Shown here: positions 1-8,115 of the stretch, piece by piece
How positions within the stretch are numbered: the stretch's first letter is position 1
Layout: the number at the start of each line of letters is the position of its first letter
NCBI RefSeq assembly: GCF_004522155.1
Contig: NZ_SDEA01000013.1
Span: 1 to 33,252, forward strand
DNA length: 33,252 bases
Origin: Paracoccus luteus
GTDB taxonomy: Bacteria; Pseudomonadota; Alphaproteobacteria; Rhodobacterales; Rhodobacteraceae
Direction: 5' to 3'
Translations under genes and position numbers: made by a program
The notes under the pieces: model-generated
The model's database searches: none
What the model saw: only the letters and a program-made list of their open reading frames with translations
What the model was told of the DNA's origin: nothing

Positions 1-136
1 CCCTCCGAAGGCGGATGTCAACCTCGAATGCTAGTTGCGAGATGTGAAAAGAGGCCGACAAAACAACAACTTGAAAGATCGGATTTCTGGTCTTCCAACC
101 GACGAAAAATTCGCGTAAGCACTGCGTAAGCAGAAG

Positions 137-213
137 GCACCCATAGCTCAGCTGGATAGAGCGCACCCCTCCGAAGGGTGAGGTCTCAGGTTCGAATCCT
201 GATGGGTGCGCCA
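137..213 (+). tRNA. tRNA-Arg (anticodon CCG), probable ICE attachment site
   Basis: The segment folds as a complete tRNA. The acceptor GCACCCA pairs with TGGGTGC, the D stem is GCTC/GAGC, the anticodon stem CACCC/GGGTG encloses loop CTCCGAA (anticodon CCG), and the T stem TCAGG/CCTGA encloses TTCGAAT. The 3' GCCA is encoded. The neighbouring recombinase ORF reads antisense into this gene and ends within its D arm, so the element's end overlaps the tRNA. That is the usual sign of integration into a tRNA gene with the 3' part supplied by the element. The preceding 136 bases hold no gene I can recognise and are probably chromosomal flank. Confidence 0.95.
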
Positions 214-1842
214 TTTCAGAACAGAACTATGAACGCCGAACGCCGCCGTTTCTACGCTTGAAGCGGCGACCAGCGTTCGCAGCAGTTCCGACTTCGATCC
301 CATGATGCGAACCTCGTCGTCGGCAACCTCGACACGCTGCGCCAGCGCGCGTAGATGGTCGCGGCGGTAGCCGCCATCGTTGAGCCTGATCCGTTCACGG
401 GCTTTGCGGGCAAACCCCTTGAGCATATCGGGGGTGACGCCCTGATTGCCTGAACTATCGAGCGCGAGCTGCGTGCGCTCCGCGTCGGCGGCGGCTTGAT
501 CCCGCAATGCCTTGAGGCTCACCATGCGTTCCTTTGCCATGGCGTCGTCCTTGTCCACCATGCCGGCTTCGATGGCGTCAAAGAGACGGCCGAGCCGCTG
601 GTCGGCTTCCGTGATTCGCCTTTGAAGCTCGGCAAGATGCTCGCGGCGGCGCTCGGTGCGTTCCTGTCGGCGGTCGATGACGCTGGCAAGGACGGTTTCC
701 AACCGCTTGGGCAGGAGCAGGCGGTCCCCGATATAATCGGCGACCGTATGGTCCAGCTTGTCCATGGGGATCGTGCGACCCTTGCAGCCGGTCTTGCCCT
801 GCCGGGCCTTGGTCGAGCAGGTATAGTAGCGGTATGTCGCGCCCGTGCTGCCTTGGCCGGTGCGAAGCGTCATCGCTCCCCCGCACTTGGCGCAGAAGCA
901 AATGCCGGTCAGGAGCGTCGGGCCGCTGGAGACACGTGCAGGCGTCACCATGGGATTGCGGGACTTGAGGCGGGCTTGCACCGCGTCGAACGTCTCGCGC
1001 TCGATTAGGGGCGGCACCGCCATGATGGCGACCTCGCTCTCCGGCTTCTTCTCCCGATCCTTGTGCGAGCGGGTGTTGAACCTGTGCTCGCCGATATAGG
1101 TGGTGCGGGTCAGGATGGCGTGGATTTGCGCCAATCCCCAACGCCCTCCGTCGCGGGTGAAGAAGCGGCGCTCGTTGAGATAGGTGGCGATGGCCTTGAC
1201 GCCCATCGCGCCGGACGTGCCGTCTCCTTCGAGGAACAGGCGATAGATCAGCCGCACGGTGTCGGCGTGCAGCGGGTCGATCTCCAGCTTCTTCTTGATC
1301 TTCGATCCGCGCTGCTCGGCCGCGACGATGCGATAGCCGATGGGCGGCCGTGCGCCGTTCCAGAAACCCTGCCGGGCATTCTCGTTCATGGCGCGCAGGA
1401 CGTGCTTGGCGTTCTCCTTGGACTGGTATTCGTCGAACAGCGCCATGATCTGCCGCATCATCTGGTGCATGGGATCGTCGCCCATTTCCTGCGTGATGGA
1501 CACGAGCTTGACGCCGTTCTTCGCCAGCTTGCGAACGTAGAACTCCATCTCGAAGTGATCGCGGAAGAAGCGCGAGAAGCTATGCACCACGACAATGTCG
1601 AAGGGCGCGGGCTTCGACGTGCCCGCCTCGATCATGCGCTGGAATTCGGGGCGCTTGTCGTTGGTGGCGGTTGCGCCCGGTTCCACATAAGTCTCAACGA
1701 GCTGATAGCCGCGCTGCTCGCAATAGGCTTCGCCCTGCCGCTTCTGGTCGGGAATGGAAATATCATGCTCCGCCTGCCGGGCAGTCGAAACGCGCAGGTA
1801 GAGCGCGGCGCGGGCGGTAGTGGTTGGGCTGTGAATGTTCAT
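148..1842 (-). CDS. Large serine recombinase (ICE integrase/excisionase)
   Basis: A 564-residue large serine recombinase that would integrate and excise the element by a serine-linked double-strand exchange. The N-terminal resolvase-type catalytic domain spans about residues 10-150, with the nucleophile Ser19 in LYLRVST and Arg17 beside it. A recombinase domain follows (about 160-300), then a zinc ribbon with Cys317, Cys320, Cys342 and Cys353, then a Glu/Arg-rich coiled coil (about 385-460) typical of this family. The last 21 or so residues ([14 protein letters not shown] and onward) are simply the antisense translation of the tRNA-Arg gene, so the C-terminus depends on the integrated state. 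The ATG overlaps the stop of the antitoxin gene (ATGA), which indicates translational coupling with the upstream toxin-antitoxin genes. Confidence 0.93.
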   Translation of the reverse strand: MNIHSPTTTARAALYLRVSTARQAEHDISIPDQKRQGEAYCEQRGYQLVETYVEPGATATNDKRPEFQRMIEAGTSKPAPFDIVVVHSFSRFFRDHFEMEFYVRKLAKNGVKLVSITQEMGDDPMHQMMRQIMALFDEYQSKENAKHVLRAMNENARQGFWNGARPPIGYRIVAAEQRGSKIKKKLEIDPLHADTVRLIYRLFLEGDGTSGAMGVKAIATYLNERRFFTRDGGRWGLAQIHAILTRTTYIGEHRFNTRSHKDREKKPESEVAIMAVPPLIERETFDAVQARLKSRNPMVTPARVSSGPTLLTGICFCAKCGGAMTLRTGQGSTGATYRYYTCSTKARQGKTGCKGRTIPMDKLDHTVADYIGDRLLLPKRLETVLASVIDRRQERTERRREHLAELQRRITEADQRLGRLFDAIEAGMVDKDDAMAKERMVSLKALRDQAAADAERTQLALDSSGNQGVTPDMLKGFARKARERIRLNDGGYRRDHLRALAQRVEVADDEVRIMGSKSELLRTLVAASSVETAAFGVHSSVLKWRTHQDSNLRPHPSEGCALSS

Positions 1843-2237
1843 GGTCGGCCTCCCATAGCTTTCTTCATCTTGGGGTGGTCGATCAGGGGCAACGCCAGCT
1901 CCACGCGGTCATGCACCACCTTGGGCGCGAGCTTACGCCCATGCCCCGGTTCGAGTCGCACAAGACCGTAGTTCTCCATGGTTTTCAGGGTGCGTGACAG
2001 ATTGGAGCCGGCCCGGCCGGTGATTTCCGCCAGTTCCTCCAGCGATGCCGGGGCTTTCTCGGCGATGATGCGCAGCAGTTCGCGGTTGCCGGCCGACAGC
2101 ACCTTGGCAAAGGATTCGGTCGAGGTGAACCACACCTTCGGATCGCTGGGCGCAGGTTTTTCCTCGCCGCGCGCGATCCGCATGGTGCGGGCCTTCATTT
2201 CTTCATAGTCGGCAATCCCGACTTTCAATGTGGTCAT
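1839..2237 (-). CDS. TumA-type antitoxin, winged-helix DNA-binding protein
   Basis: A 132-residue protein starting MTTLKVGIADYEEMK, with a winged helix-turn-helix in the second half (LRIIAEKAPASLEELAEITG, then GSNLSRTLKTMENYGLVRLE). It resembles the HVO_A0114-type DNA-binding proteins that pair with TumE toxins. The ATG at 2237 overlaps the toxin stop by ATGA, and its own stop overlaps the recombinase start in the same way. A longer upstream reading in this frame is only a shadow of the toxin gene. The likely role is antitoxin and autorepressor of the operon. Because the recombinase is the next gene, this protein may also control recombinase expression, which is inference. Confidence 0.82.
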   Translation of the reverse strand: MTTLKVGIADYEEMKARTMRIARGEEKPAPSDPKVWFTSTESFAKVLSAGNRELLRIIAEKAPASLEELAEITGRAGSNLSRTLKTMENYGLVRLEPGHGRKLAPKVVHDRVELALPLIDHPKMKKAMGGRP

Positions 2238-2587
2238 AGGGCACCTCGTTCCTTCAATACCGCGTCCACGGCCTGCCAGAAGTCGGCCAGCAGCGTGGCC
2301 GCATCCTCGTAGGCGTAAGGCTTCACGGTCTGAAAGCGGTGCCGATGGTCCATCGGCGCGCCGCGCCTGCCTCGGCCGACCGGATGGGCATTGTCGAAGC
2401 CGACCAGCCGTTCGCCCGAAAGCTCGTGAAGCGTGAGCGAATAATCGAGGCCGTGCGGCTTTTCCGGCGAGGCCGGAACGCGGGTGACGACGAACTTCAC
2501 CCAATGGCCGCCCTCGGGATCGACAAAGAGCATCTGTCCGTCGAGGTCCAGAAGCGTGTCGAGGCTTGGATCACGATCCACGCTCAC
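2234..2587 (-). CDS. TumE-type toxin (DUF6516-like)
   Basis: A 117-residue protein with GTG start (GTG AGC GTG GAT) whose start overlaps the stop of the preceding gene as GTGA. The sequence (DGQMLFVDPEGGHWVKFVV, then SLTLHELSGERLVGFDNAHP, then a conserved DHRHR segment and an acidic C-terminal helix) matches my recollection of the TumE toxin family found in mobile elements. No catalytic mechanism is evident from the sequence. Toxin before antitoxin is the order seen here. The pair would stabilise the ICE by post-segregational killing. The family assignment is from memory of the motif pattern; the biochemical activity is not shown. Confidence 0.8.
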   Translation of the reverse strand: MSVDRDPSLDTLLDLDGQMLFVDPEGGHWVKFVVTRVPASPEKPHGLDYSLTLHELSGERLVGFDNAHPVGRGRRGAPMDHRHRFQTVKPYAYEDAATLLADFWQAVDAVLKERGAL

Positions 2588-2901
2588 GTCTTTTTCCTAT
2601 CAGTTTGTGATAGGTATTGCAAGCTGTCATTCGGCTTTCTCGGGTTCAAGAGTTCGTCGAACACATCGCCGAACCAACGCTCGAACACGTCAATCTCGGC
2701 TTCGGTGACGGGAATGTCTTCGGGCCAGTCGTCGGTGACACGCATCCTCTGCCCATCCGGGCCGAGAAGTGGCATGTTGCCGGCTCGCGTCCGGCCGTCG
2801 GGCGTAGGATCGTCGGCGTAGTCGAAAAGATCGTCGGGAAGTGGTTCGGGGATCGACTGTCGCGGTCGCCCTCTCCGGGCGCGGCGGCGCTCTGCGCACA
2901 T
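2584..2901 (-). CDS. Conserved hypothetical, first gene of the recombinase operon
   Basis: A 105-residue hydrophilic protein with a basic N-terminus (MCAERRRARRGRPRQ) and an acidic middle (PDDLFDYADDP). A tryptophan-containing segment follows (DDWPEDIPVTEAEIDVFERWFGD, written here in parts: DDWPEDIP, then EAEIDVFERWF). The start at 2901 is preferred over an in-frame ATG 13 codons upstream because AAGGAGG lies immediately before it. Its stop overlaps the toxin GTG start (GTGA), so it belongs to the same transcript. No family recognised. It could be a DNA-binding or accessory factor of the toxin-antitoxin/recombinase operon. The 135 bases between this gene and the DUF2274 gene should hold the operon promoter. 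Confidence 0.7.
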   Translation of the reverse strand: MCAERRRARRGRPRQSIPEPLPDDLFDYADDPTPDGRTRAGNMPLLGPDGQRMRVTDDWPEDIPVTEAEIDVFERWFGDVFDELLNPRKPNDSLQYLSQTDRKKT

Positions 2902-3036
2902 GGAATCCTCCTTGGTTCTGTTGGAATCCGAGGCGCTCAAGGCCCCGGAATTAGGCGAACCATGGAGGGCAGTCGGCGGCCTGTAGCGTGCCGCATTTGC
3001 GCCTATGCGCTGGCGGCACCCCTGCCGGGATGGGAC

Positions 3037-3258
3037 TCAGTTGGCGGCTCGCCGTGCCTTGGCGAAGCCGCGATCCGTTGCGATGAACCGCTCCAGCATC
3101 GGCACGATGAGCCTGACGGGATCGGCGGCGGGCTGGCCGCTCTCGCGGGCCAGCACCTCGGCATAGGCGACCAGATCGCGGTGAAGTGGCGCAGGCAGCT
3201 CCACGGTGATCTTCACGGGCTTGTCGTCGGGCAGCGGGCCGAGTTTCAGCTTGGTCAT
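3037..3258 (-). CDS. DUF2274 domain protein, end of the trb operon
   Basis: A 73-residue protein, MTKLKLGPLPDDKPVKITVELP followed by a helical part (LHRDLVAYAEVLARESG, RLIVPMLERFIATDRGF). It matches the small DUF2274 proteins that regularly follow trbI in alphaproteobacterial ICEs. A ribosome-binding site (AGGAGG) sits just upstream of the start, inside the trbI end; the two genes are separated by only 2 nt. The N-terminal ribbon followed by helices suggests a ribbon-helix-helix-like DNA-binding fold, but that is inference. Function unknown. Confidence 0.85.
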   Translation of the reverse strand: MTKLKLGPLPDDKPVKITVELPAPLHRDLVAYAEVLARESGQPAADPVRLIVPMLERFIATDRGFAKARRAAN

Positions 3259-3260
3259 GG

Positions 3261-4397
3261 TCAACCTCCTGCCGGTTCGAATACAAGGTCGCGGGTGACG
3301 ATGATCCTGACCGGGAAGCCGGGCCGGATGGTCAGCGTCGGTGCGACCTGCAACTGGCGCTGGACGATCTGCTGCCCCGCCTGATTGACGGTATCCTGCG
3401 CCCCGTCGCGGATGGCCCGGATAAGCCGGTCCTCGTCGCTGGTCGCCAGTTCCGTGCCGACTGCGAGCAGCGTGGACAGCCCTGCGGCCTTCATCAGATC
3501 CCACCAGTGGTAATCCACGCCATCCTCAAGCCCGGCGTAACCGGAAGCGTCCGCACCCGGCAGACGCTCAAGGACGATGGAACGGCCGCCCGGCAGGATC
3601 AGGCGGTTCCACACCAAGAGCACCCTTCGCTGGCCGAAGGTCACGCCGTCATCGTATTGGCCGATGATGCGCGTTCCCTGCGGGATCAGCAGCAGCGACC
3701 CGGTCGGGCTGTCATAGACGTTCTCGGTCACTTGAGCCGTGATCTGGCCCGGCAGGTCCGAACGGATGCCGGTGATGAGCGCGGCCGGAATCACGGCCCC
3801 GGCCTGAAGGATGTAGGGCGATGCCGGCGGCGCGACACGATCCGGCGCGACAGTCTGCCGGTCCACGGGTCCATTGAGGAAAGCCGCGTGCCGGTCCTGC
3901 GTCGCGGGCTGTCCGCCGAGGCCAAGACCGGCAAGGCTGGGCATGGCCGTCCCTGCCGGCGATCCCGTGCGCGGGCCGGACTGGAAGAACACATTGCTTA
4001 AGCGCGCGGCTTCTTCCTCGGCGCGGCGGCGTTCCTCGGCGGGATCGACGGCGGGCGTCGCCATCGTAGGCGGTGCGACGGGCTGCCCTCGGTTCTGCGC
4101 GTCGAGGATCGGACGGCCCAAATCTCCGGGCAGCGCGGGGCCGAGCACCGGCCCGCTATAGTCGCTTGGCAGACCGGCGAGGCCGTCCGCCGTGGGCCGG
4201 TTCTCGGTCGAGTAGAGTTCGCCGCCGTCCGGCCCTCCGTCGCGGGTCTGGAGCGCATAGATGAGTGCGCCGCCGATGCCGAGCAACGCAACCGCGCCGA
4301 CGCCCGCCAGCATCTTGCGGGACAGGCGGGTGACGCGCGGCGGCTCGGCGCGCAGCCGCATGGGGGCTGCGGTTTCGGTGATGGTGTTGTCGGTCAT
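3261..4397 (-). CDS. trbI: Conjugal transfer protein TrbI (VirB10-like)
   Basis: A 378-residue TrbI/VirB10 homologue linking the inner-membrane complex and outer-membrane core of the type IV secretion channel. It has a short cytoplasmic N-terminus, one transmembrane helix (AGVGAVALLGIGGALIYAL, about residues 28-46) and a proline- and charge-rich periplasmic linker with EERRRAEEEAARL. A conserved C-terminal barrel follows (QAGAVIPAALITGIRSDLPG, LIPQGTRIIGQYDD, LPGADASGYAGLEDGVDYHW). The start MTDNTITETAAP overlaps the trbG stop by ATGA. An upstream extension in this frame is a shadow of trbG. Confidence 0.95.
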   Translation of the reverse strand: MTDNTITETAAPMRLRAEPPRVTRLSRKMLAGVGAVALLGIGGALIYALQTRDGGPDGGELYSTENRPTADGLAGLPSDYSGPVLGPALPGDLGRPILDAQNRGQPVAPPTMATPAVDPAEERRRAEEEAARLSNVFFQSGPRTGSPAGTAMPSLAGLGLGGQPATQDRHAAFLNGPVDRQTVAPDRVAPPASPYILQAGAVIPAALITGIRSDLPGQITAQVTENVYDSPTGSLLLIPQGTRIIGQYDDGVTFGQRRVLLVWNRLILPGGRSIVLERLPGADASGYAGLEDGVDYHWWDLMKAAGLSTLLAVGTELATSDEDRLIRAIRDGAQDTVNQAGQQIVQRQLQVAPTLTIRPGFPVRIIVTRDLVFEPAGG

Positions 4398-5392
4398 GAC
4401 GGGGAGCCTCCGGTCGCGCTGGCGGGCTGCGCGTCGGCGGCCTGCGTCGGGTTGGTGCGGACGATCCTGACGACCTGCTGGCGGCTGCCAGAGCCAAGGC
4501 GCAGCTCGGCCGCGCCGAACAGGCGGTCCACGATCAGGACGTTCTGGTGGACTCGGCTGTTGACGATCTGCGGCTCGCCGTTCGCGCCAAGCACGAAGAT
4601 GGGCGGCATCTCGCCCTGCACGATCCCGGCCGGGAAGACGACATAGACGCGGCGGCCATCGTCGAAGACGGAGACGGGCCGCCATGGCGGGCTATCGCCC
4701 TGCACCTGCAAGGCGTAGCGATAGTTCCGCGCCGCCTCGGCGGGGATGATCGGGGCTGTCGGAACGGTGCGGCGCTGGCCGGGCGTCGCGGGATAGGCCC
4801 AGGCGACGGCGGGCATGTAGAGCGATTCCCGGGCGCGCAGCTCGATCATGTAGGTGCGCCGGTCGGTGGTGACGACAAGGTTGGTGGCGATGTCGGGTCG
4901 CGTCGGCTTCACGAGGATATGGACGCGGCGGTTCGCGCCCGAACCGGATTCCGTGTCGCCGATGATCCAGCGGGCGGTGTCGCCCGCCGCGATTGGCCCC
5001 GCGCCGGTCAGGCTCTCGCCCGGCTCCAGCGCGATCGTCGTGATCTGCCCGACTGCGGCATAGACCTGATAGAGCGCGCCTTCCGACCACGGATATATCT
5101 GGATGGCGTTGTAGTAGCCTTCGCGGCGCGGCTCGACGCGGGCGGCTGCATTGGCGTTCTCGACGCGGCCGGTCGGCGTGCCGGCAGCCGTACCGCCCCG
5201 CGCCACGGTCCATGCCGGGGGCACATGCAGCGGCCGGGGCGTGTTGTCGACTGCTGCCGCCTGCACGGTCGGCAGCGGCGGAACGCTGGCGTCATAGCTG
5301 AATTGCGGCATCCGATTGGTGGCGCAGCCGGTCAAAGCGATTGCCACGACCGTCACAAAAATAGCATACGATAGCGGCTTTAGGATTAGTAG
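4394..5392 (-). CDS. trbG: Conjugal transfer protein TrbG (VirB9-like), 5' end displaced by insertion
   Basis: VirB9-type outer-membrane-core protein. The recognisable part begins LILKPLSYAIF with a hydrophobic signal segment and lipobox LTGC. It continues through RREGYYNAIQIYPWSEGALYQ and ends with the C-terminal domain that contacts the VirB7-like factor (IVNSRVHQNVLIVDRLFGAA). There is no ATG at the expected site. The likely original start is the ATG at 5794, which overlaps the trbF stop as ATGA and is in the same frame. Between it and residue L135 lie about 400 bases of inserted DNA carrying an antisense NTF2-like gene, yet the frame stays open, predicting a 466-residue product with about 134 foreign N-terminal residues. 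Alternative starts such as GTG at 5356 would give a very short signal peptide. Whether functional TrbG is made is uncertain. Confidence 0.85.
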   Translation of the reverse strand, partial: LLILKPLSYAIFVTVVAIALTGCATNRMPQFSYDASVPPLPTVQAAAVDNTPRPLHVPPAWTVARGGTAAGTPTGRVENANAAARVEPRREGYYNAIQIYPWSEGALYQVYAAVGQITTIALEPGESLTGAGPIAAGDTARWIIGDTESGSGANRRVHILVKPTRPDIATNLVVTTDRRTYMIELRARESLYMPAVAWAYPATPGQRRTVPTAPIIPAEAARNYRYALQVQGDSPPWRPVSVFDDGRRVYVVFPAGIVQGEMPPIFVLGANGEPQIVNSRVHQNVLIVDRLFGAAELRLGSGSRQQVVRIVRTNPTQAADAQPASATGGSPS

Positions 5393-5407
5393 TGAGGAAC
5401 TGACAGG

Positions 5408-5785
5408 ATGGATACTGTCCCGACGATTGTTGCCCGGTATATCGACGCCTACAACACGATGAATGTTCAGGCGATGCTCGACTGCCTGTCGGGCGACGTT
5501 CGGTTTATCAACAGATCGAACGGAGAAGTGACGAACGAGACGCATGGGATTGAGGCATTTCGCGCGTTGGCGGAACAGGGTGTTGAATTGTTTGCGGAAA
5601 GAGAACAGACAATTCTCGACTGCATCGCCATTGAGGACCGTGCAGCGGTGCGCATCGGCTATCGCGCCAAGGTCAAGGCCGACCTGCCCAACGGCTGGAA
5701 GGCTGGGCAGAAGATCGAGATAGCGGGCACCTCGTTCTTCATGATCTCCAAGGGAAAGATCAGCGAGGTGATTGATGCAAGCTGA
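5408..5785 (+). CDS. NTF2-like / SnoaL-like protein, cargo inserted at the trbF-trbG junction
   Basis: A 125-residue protein with the NTF2-like pattern: an N-terminal helix IVARYIDAYNTMNVQAMLDCL, then DVRFINRSNGEV, a central helix, and strands ending FFMISKGKISEVIDAS. A Shine-Dalgarno-like GAGG/AGG lies before ATG 5408. It is the only plus-strand gene within the trb operon and its base composition is visibly less GC-rich than the flanks. It fills the gap between the trbF stop and the trbG signal peptide almost exactly. NTF2-like folds serve as small hydrolases, isomerases or binding proteins; the substrate cannot be inferred. Catalytic residues were not identified. Its position points to recent acquisition rather than a transfer role. 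Confidence 0.8.
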   Translation: MDTVPTIVARYIDAYNTMNVQAMLDCLSGDVRFINRSNGEVTNETHGIEAFRALAEQGVELFAEREQTILDCIAIEDRAAVRIGYRAKVKADLPNGWKAGQKIEIAGTSFFMISKGKISEVIDAS

Positions 5786-5790
5786 CGTTT

Positions 5791-6480
5791 TCATTGGCTC
5801 ATCTCCCGCGACCACGAAATTGCATTGACGTAGATTCCCAGCGGATTGGCGCGCAGGCGCTCGGCGTCGCGCGGCGGCTGGATGACGATAGTGAGGATGG
5901 CCGTCCATCGTTCCGTGGTGGAAAGCTGGCCGTTCTCGAAATGCCTTTCCGTCCACGCGACGCGGAAGCTGTTGGGCGAGGCCCGGATGACGCTGGACAC
6001 CTCGACGGCGACCTGTTGGCGGCCGACCTTGGTGAAAGGGTCATTGGCGCGGGCGTAATCGTTCAATGCCGCCGCGCCGCGATCCGTGGTCCATTCATAG
6101 GCGCGAAGCCAGTTCTGGCGGACGATGATCGCGTCGGCCGGGATCGCGCGGACCTGTTCGATGAAGCGGCCGAGATGGAAAGCAATCTGCGGATCGGTCG
6201 GGCGATAGTCGGCATTGGCTGGCGCGACGGTCTGCGCCTGACCGAGATTGTCCACCTGCACGACCCAAGGCACCACGGTCCCACGCGCGGACTGCCAGAC
6301 CAGCGCAGAGGCGAAGCCGGCCGAGAGGATCAGCGAGCCGAAGGCCATGAGCCGCCAGTTCCGCGCCTGCACGCGGGCCGAGCCGATACGCTCGTCCCAC
6401 ACTTGCGCGGCGCGCTGATAAGGCGTCTCGGGTTCCGGCGTCTTGCCGTAATGAGTTGCTGGTCGTTTGAAGATGCTCAT
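5791..6480 (-). CDS. trbF: Conjugal transfer protein TrbF (VirB8-like)
   Basis: A 229-residue VirB8 homologue. It has a cytoplasmic N-terminus (MSIFKRPATHYGKTPEPETPY), one transmembrane helix at about residues 45-62 (LMAFGSLILSAGFASALVW) and a periplasmic domain with VPWVVQVDNLGQAQTV, IVRQNWLRAYEWTTDRGAA and a final strand PLGIYVNAISWSREMSQ. It nucleates the inner-membrane part of the channel. The start overlaps the trbL stop (ATGA). Its own TGA overlaps an ATG that is probably the ancestral trbG start. Confidence 0.94.
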   Translation of the reverse strand: MSIFKRPATHYGKTPEPETPYQRAAQVWDERIGSARVQARNWRLMAFGSLILSAGFASALVWQSARGTVVPWVVQVDNLGQAQTVAPANADYRPTDPQIAFHLGRFIEQVRAIPADAIIVRQNWLRAYEWTTDRGAAALNDYARANDPFTKVGRQQVAVEVSSVIRASPNSFRVAWTERHFENGQLSTTERWTAILTIVIQPPRDAERLRANPLGIYVNAISWSREMSQ

Positions 6481-7832
6481 GAGCGGTCACTTTCGGAAAG
6501 ATTGATGGAGGAACCGGAGCCGTGGCTGTCGCCGGAGCGCACCGCATGGGCGGCCATGGTCGTGCCGTGGTTGAGGGCTTGCGAACGCTGCATGCGCTGC
6601 GCCCAGGCCGGAGGACCGGCGGATGGTGCCGGCGATGCGGGCGCAGCATCGCTCCCGCCGACCGTTCCCATGGTGGAGCTGCCGCCGCTTGCGCCGAATC
6701 CGGCCTTCGAACCTTCGGAGAAGCTGGATTTGACGGATTCGCTGGCCCGCGCGGCGGCGCGTTTGAGGGGTGAGATGGCGGCCGAACCTGCTGCGCGGCC
6801 GACGCCGCCGAGACCGGAGGCGACGCCTGCCGCGCCGGACTGGCCAAGCGATCCGACGCTATAGGCGGCGGTCGCCGCGCCCGCGGTGGCCGCGCCGCCG
6901 CGGACGGCCGCGGCCCCGCCGGACAGGGCAGCGGCACCACCTTTGGCGGCGAGCATGGCCCCGCCGCCAGCGGCGACGGCTGCACCTGCGACCGCAAGCC
7001 CGGTTCCCACGGCAGCACCCGCGCCGAGCTGCGGGCCGCCCGAAACGATGCCGTTTGCTATGCCGGGGCCGAAGATGCCGAGGCCGAGCAGCGACAGAGC
7101 TGCCAGCACAATCGCCATGGCGTCGTCGATGGTCGGGGTCGCCCCGCCGAAACCGGCCGTGAATTGCGAAAACAAGGTGCTGCCGATACCGATGATGACG
7201 GCGAGCACCAGAACCTTGATGCCGGAGGACACCACGTTGCCCAAGACCTTCTCGGCCATGAAGGCGGTCTTGCCGAACAGGCCGAAGGGGATGAGGACGA
7301 AGCCGGCAAGCGTGGTCAGCTTGAACTCGATGAGGGTCACGAAAAGCTGGATGGCGAGGATGAAGAAGGCCAACACCACGAGCGCCCATGCGAACAGCAG
7401 GCACGCGATCTGGATGAAGTTCTCGAAGAAGGCGATCCAGCCCATCAGGTCGGAAATGGAGTCGAGCAGCGGGCGGCCGGCGTCGAGGCCGGTCTGCGCT
7501 ACGCGGCCCGGCCGCGTCAGACCGGTGACAGAAAAGCCGGTGCCCGACGCCATGAGACCGAGGCCGGCGAAGCTCTCGAAGACGATCCGGGCGAGGTTGT
7601 TCCAATTGCCGATGATGTAGGCGAAGACGCCCACGAAAAGGGTCTTCTTCACCAGCCGAGCGATGATGTCGTCATCTGCGCCCCATGCCCAAAAGAGCGC
7701 GGCAAGCGTCACGTCGATGACGATCAGGGTGGTAGCGATGAAGGCGACTTCGCCAGACAACAGCCCGAACCCGCTGTCGATGTAGCGCGTGAATACGCCG
7801 AGGAAATTGTCGATGACGCCCGTGTTTCCCAT
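6477..7832 (-). CDS. trbL: Conjugal transfer protein TrbL (VirB6-like)
   Basis: A 451-residue polytopic inner-membrane channel component. There are several hydrophobic helices in the first 290 residues (VAFIATTLIVIDVTLAALFW, IACLLFAWALVVLAFFILAI, AIVLAALSLLGLGIFGPGIA). A long low-complexity Gly/Ala/Ser tail follows (about 270-380), and then a hydrophilic end. This layout is typical of TrbL. It lies 2 nt after the trbK-like stop and overlaps trbF by 4 nt. Confidence 0.94.
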   Translation of the reverse strand: MGNTGVIDNFLGVFTRYIDSGFGLLSGEVAFIATTLIVIDVTLAALFWAWGADDDIIARLVKKTLFVGVFAYIIGNWNNLARIVFESFAGLGLMASGTGFSVTGLTRPGRVAQTGLDAGRPLLDSISDLMGWIAFFENFIQIACLLFAWALVVLAFFILAIQLFVTLIEFKLTTLAGFVLIPFGLFGKTAFMAEKVLGNVVSSGIKVLVLAVIIGIGSTLFSQFTAGFGGATPTIDDAMAIVLAALSLLGLGIFGPGIANGIVSGGPQLGAGAAVGTGLAVAGAAVAAGGGAMLAAKGGAAALSGGAAAVRGGAATAGAATAAYSVGSLGQSGAAGVASGLGGVGRAAGSAAISPLKRAAARASESVKSSFSEGSKAGFGASGGSSTMGTVGGSDAAPASPAPSAGPPAWAQRMQRSQALNHGTTMAAHAVRSGDSHGSGSSINLSESDRS

Positions 7833-7834
7833 GG

Positions 7835-8101
7835 TCAGCGCGCCTCGCTGCGGTCACGGCCGAGGAAGCGGTCGCGGGATTCAGCCCATGCGGCGAGGCA
7901 GTCGGTGTCGCTCGCCGCCGCCTCGCCGAGTTGCTGGCAACGGCGCAGGGTTTCGCGCAGGGGATCGGCCGGGGGCTGGAGGGCCGATGCCGGCCGTGAC
8001 GCGGAAGGCTCGTCCTTCCGCGTCATGTCGATTGCGGTCACTGTCAAGGCAATCGCAACGAACACCACGGCCCCGAGCCGGACCAGCATCTTGCCGTCCA
8101 T
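7835..8101 (-). CDS. TrbK-like entry-exclusion candidate (TrbK-alt)
   Basis: An 88-residue protein with an N-terminal transmembrane or signal segment (MLVRLGAVVFVAIALTVTAI) and a soluble tail with two cysteines (RRCQQLGEAAASDTDCLAAW). Its position between trbJ and trbL and its size match the alternative TrbK proteins annotated as putative entry-exclusion factors. No lipobox Cys is seen directly after the hydrophobic segment, unlike classical lipoprotein TrbK. It may block redundant transfer into cells already carrying the ICE; this rests on position and family memory only. Confidence 0.8.
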   Translation of the reverse strand: MDGKMLVRLGAVVFVAIALTVTAIDMTRKDEPSASRPASALQPPADPLRETLRRCQQLGEAAASDTDCLAAWAESRDRFLGRDRSEAR

Positions 8102-8115
8102 GGCGAGCCTCCCGG

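Noticed and set aside
1063..1971. 302-codon open frame on the plus strand opposite the recombinase
   Set aside because: It lies wholly antisense to the recombinase and tumA; its translation is low-complexity with no recognisable domain, as expected of a shadow frame in GC-rich DNA.
5794..6864. 356-codon plus-strand frame opposite trbF and trbL
   Set aside because: Antisense shadow of two clear transfer genes, with no ribosome-binding site and no domain.
6840..7030. GC-rich repetitive stretch resembling a tandem repeat or CRISPR-like array
   Set aside because: It is the Gly/Ala-rich coding tail of trbL; repeats are irregular codon-level repeats without spacers.
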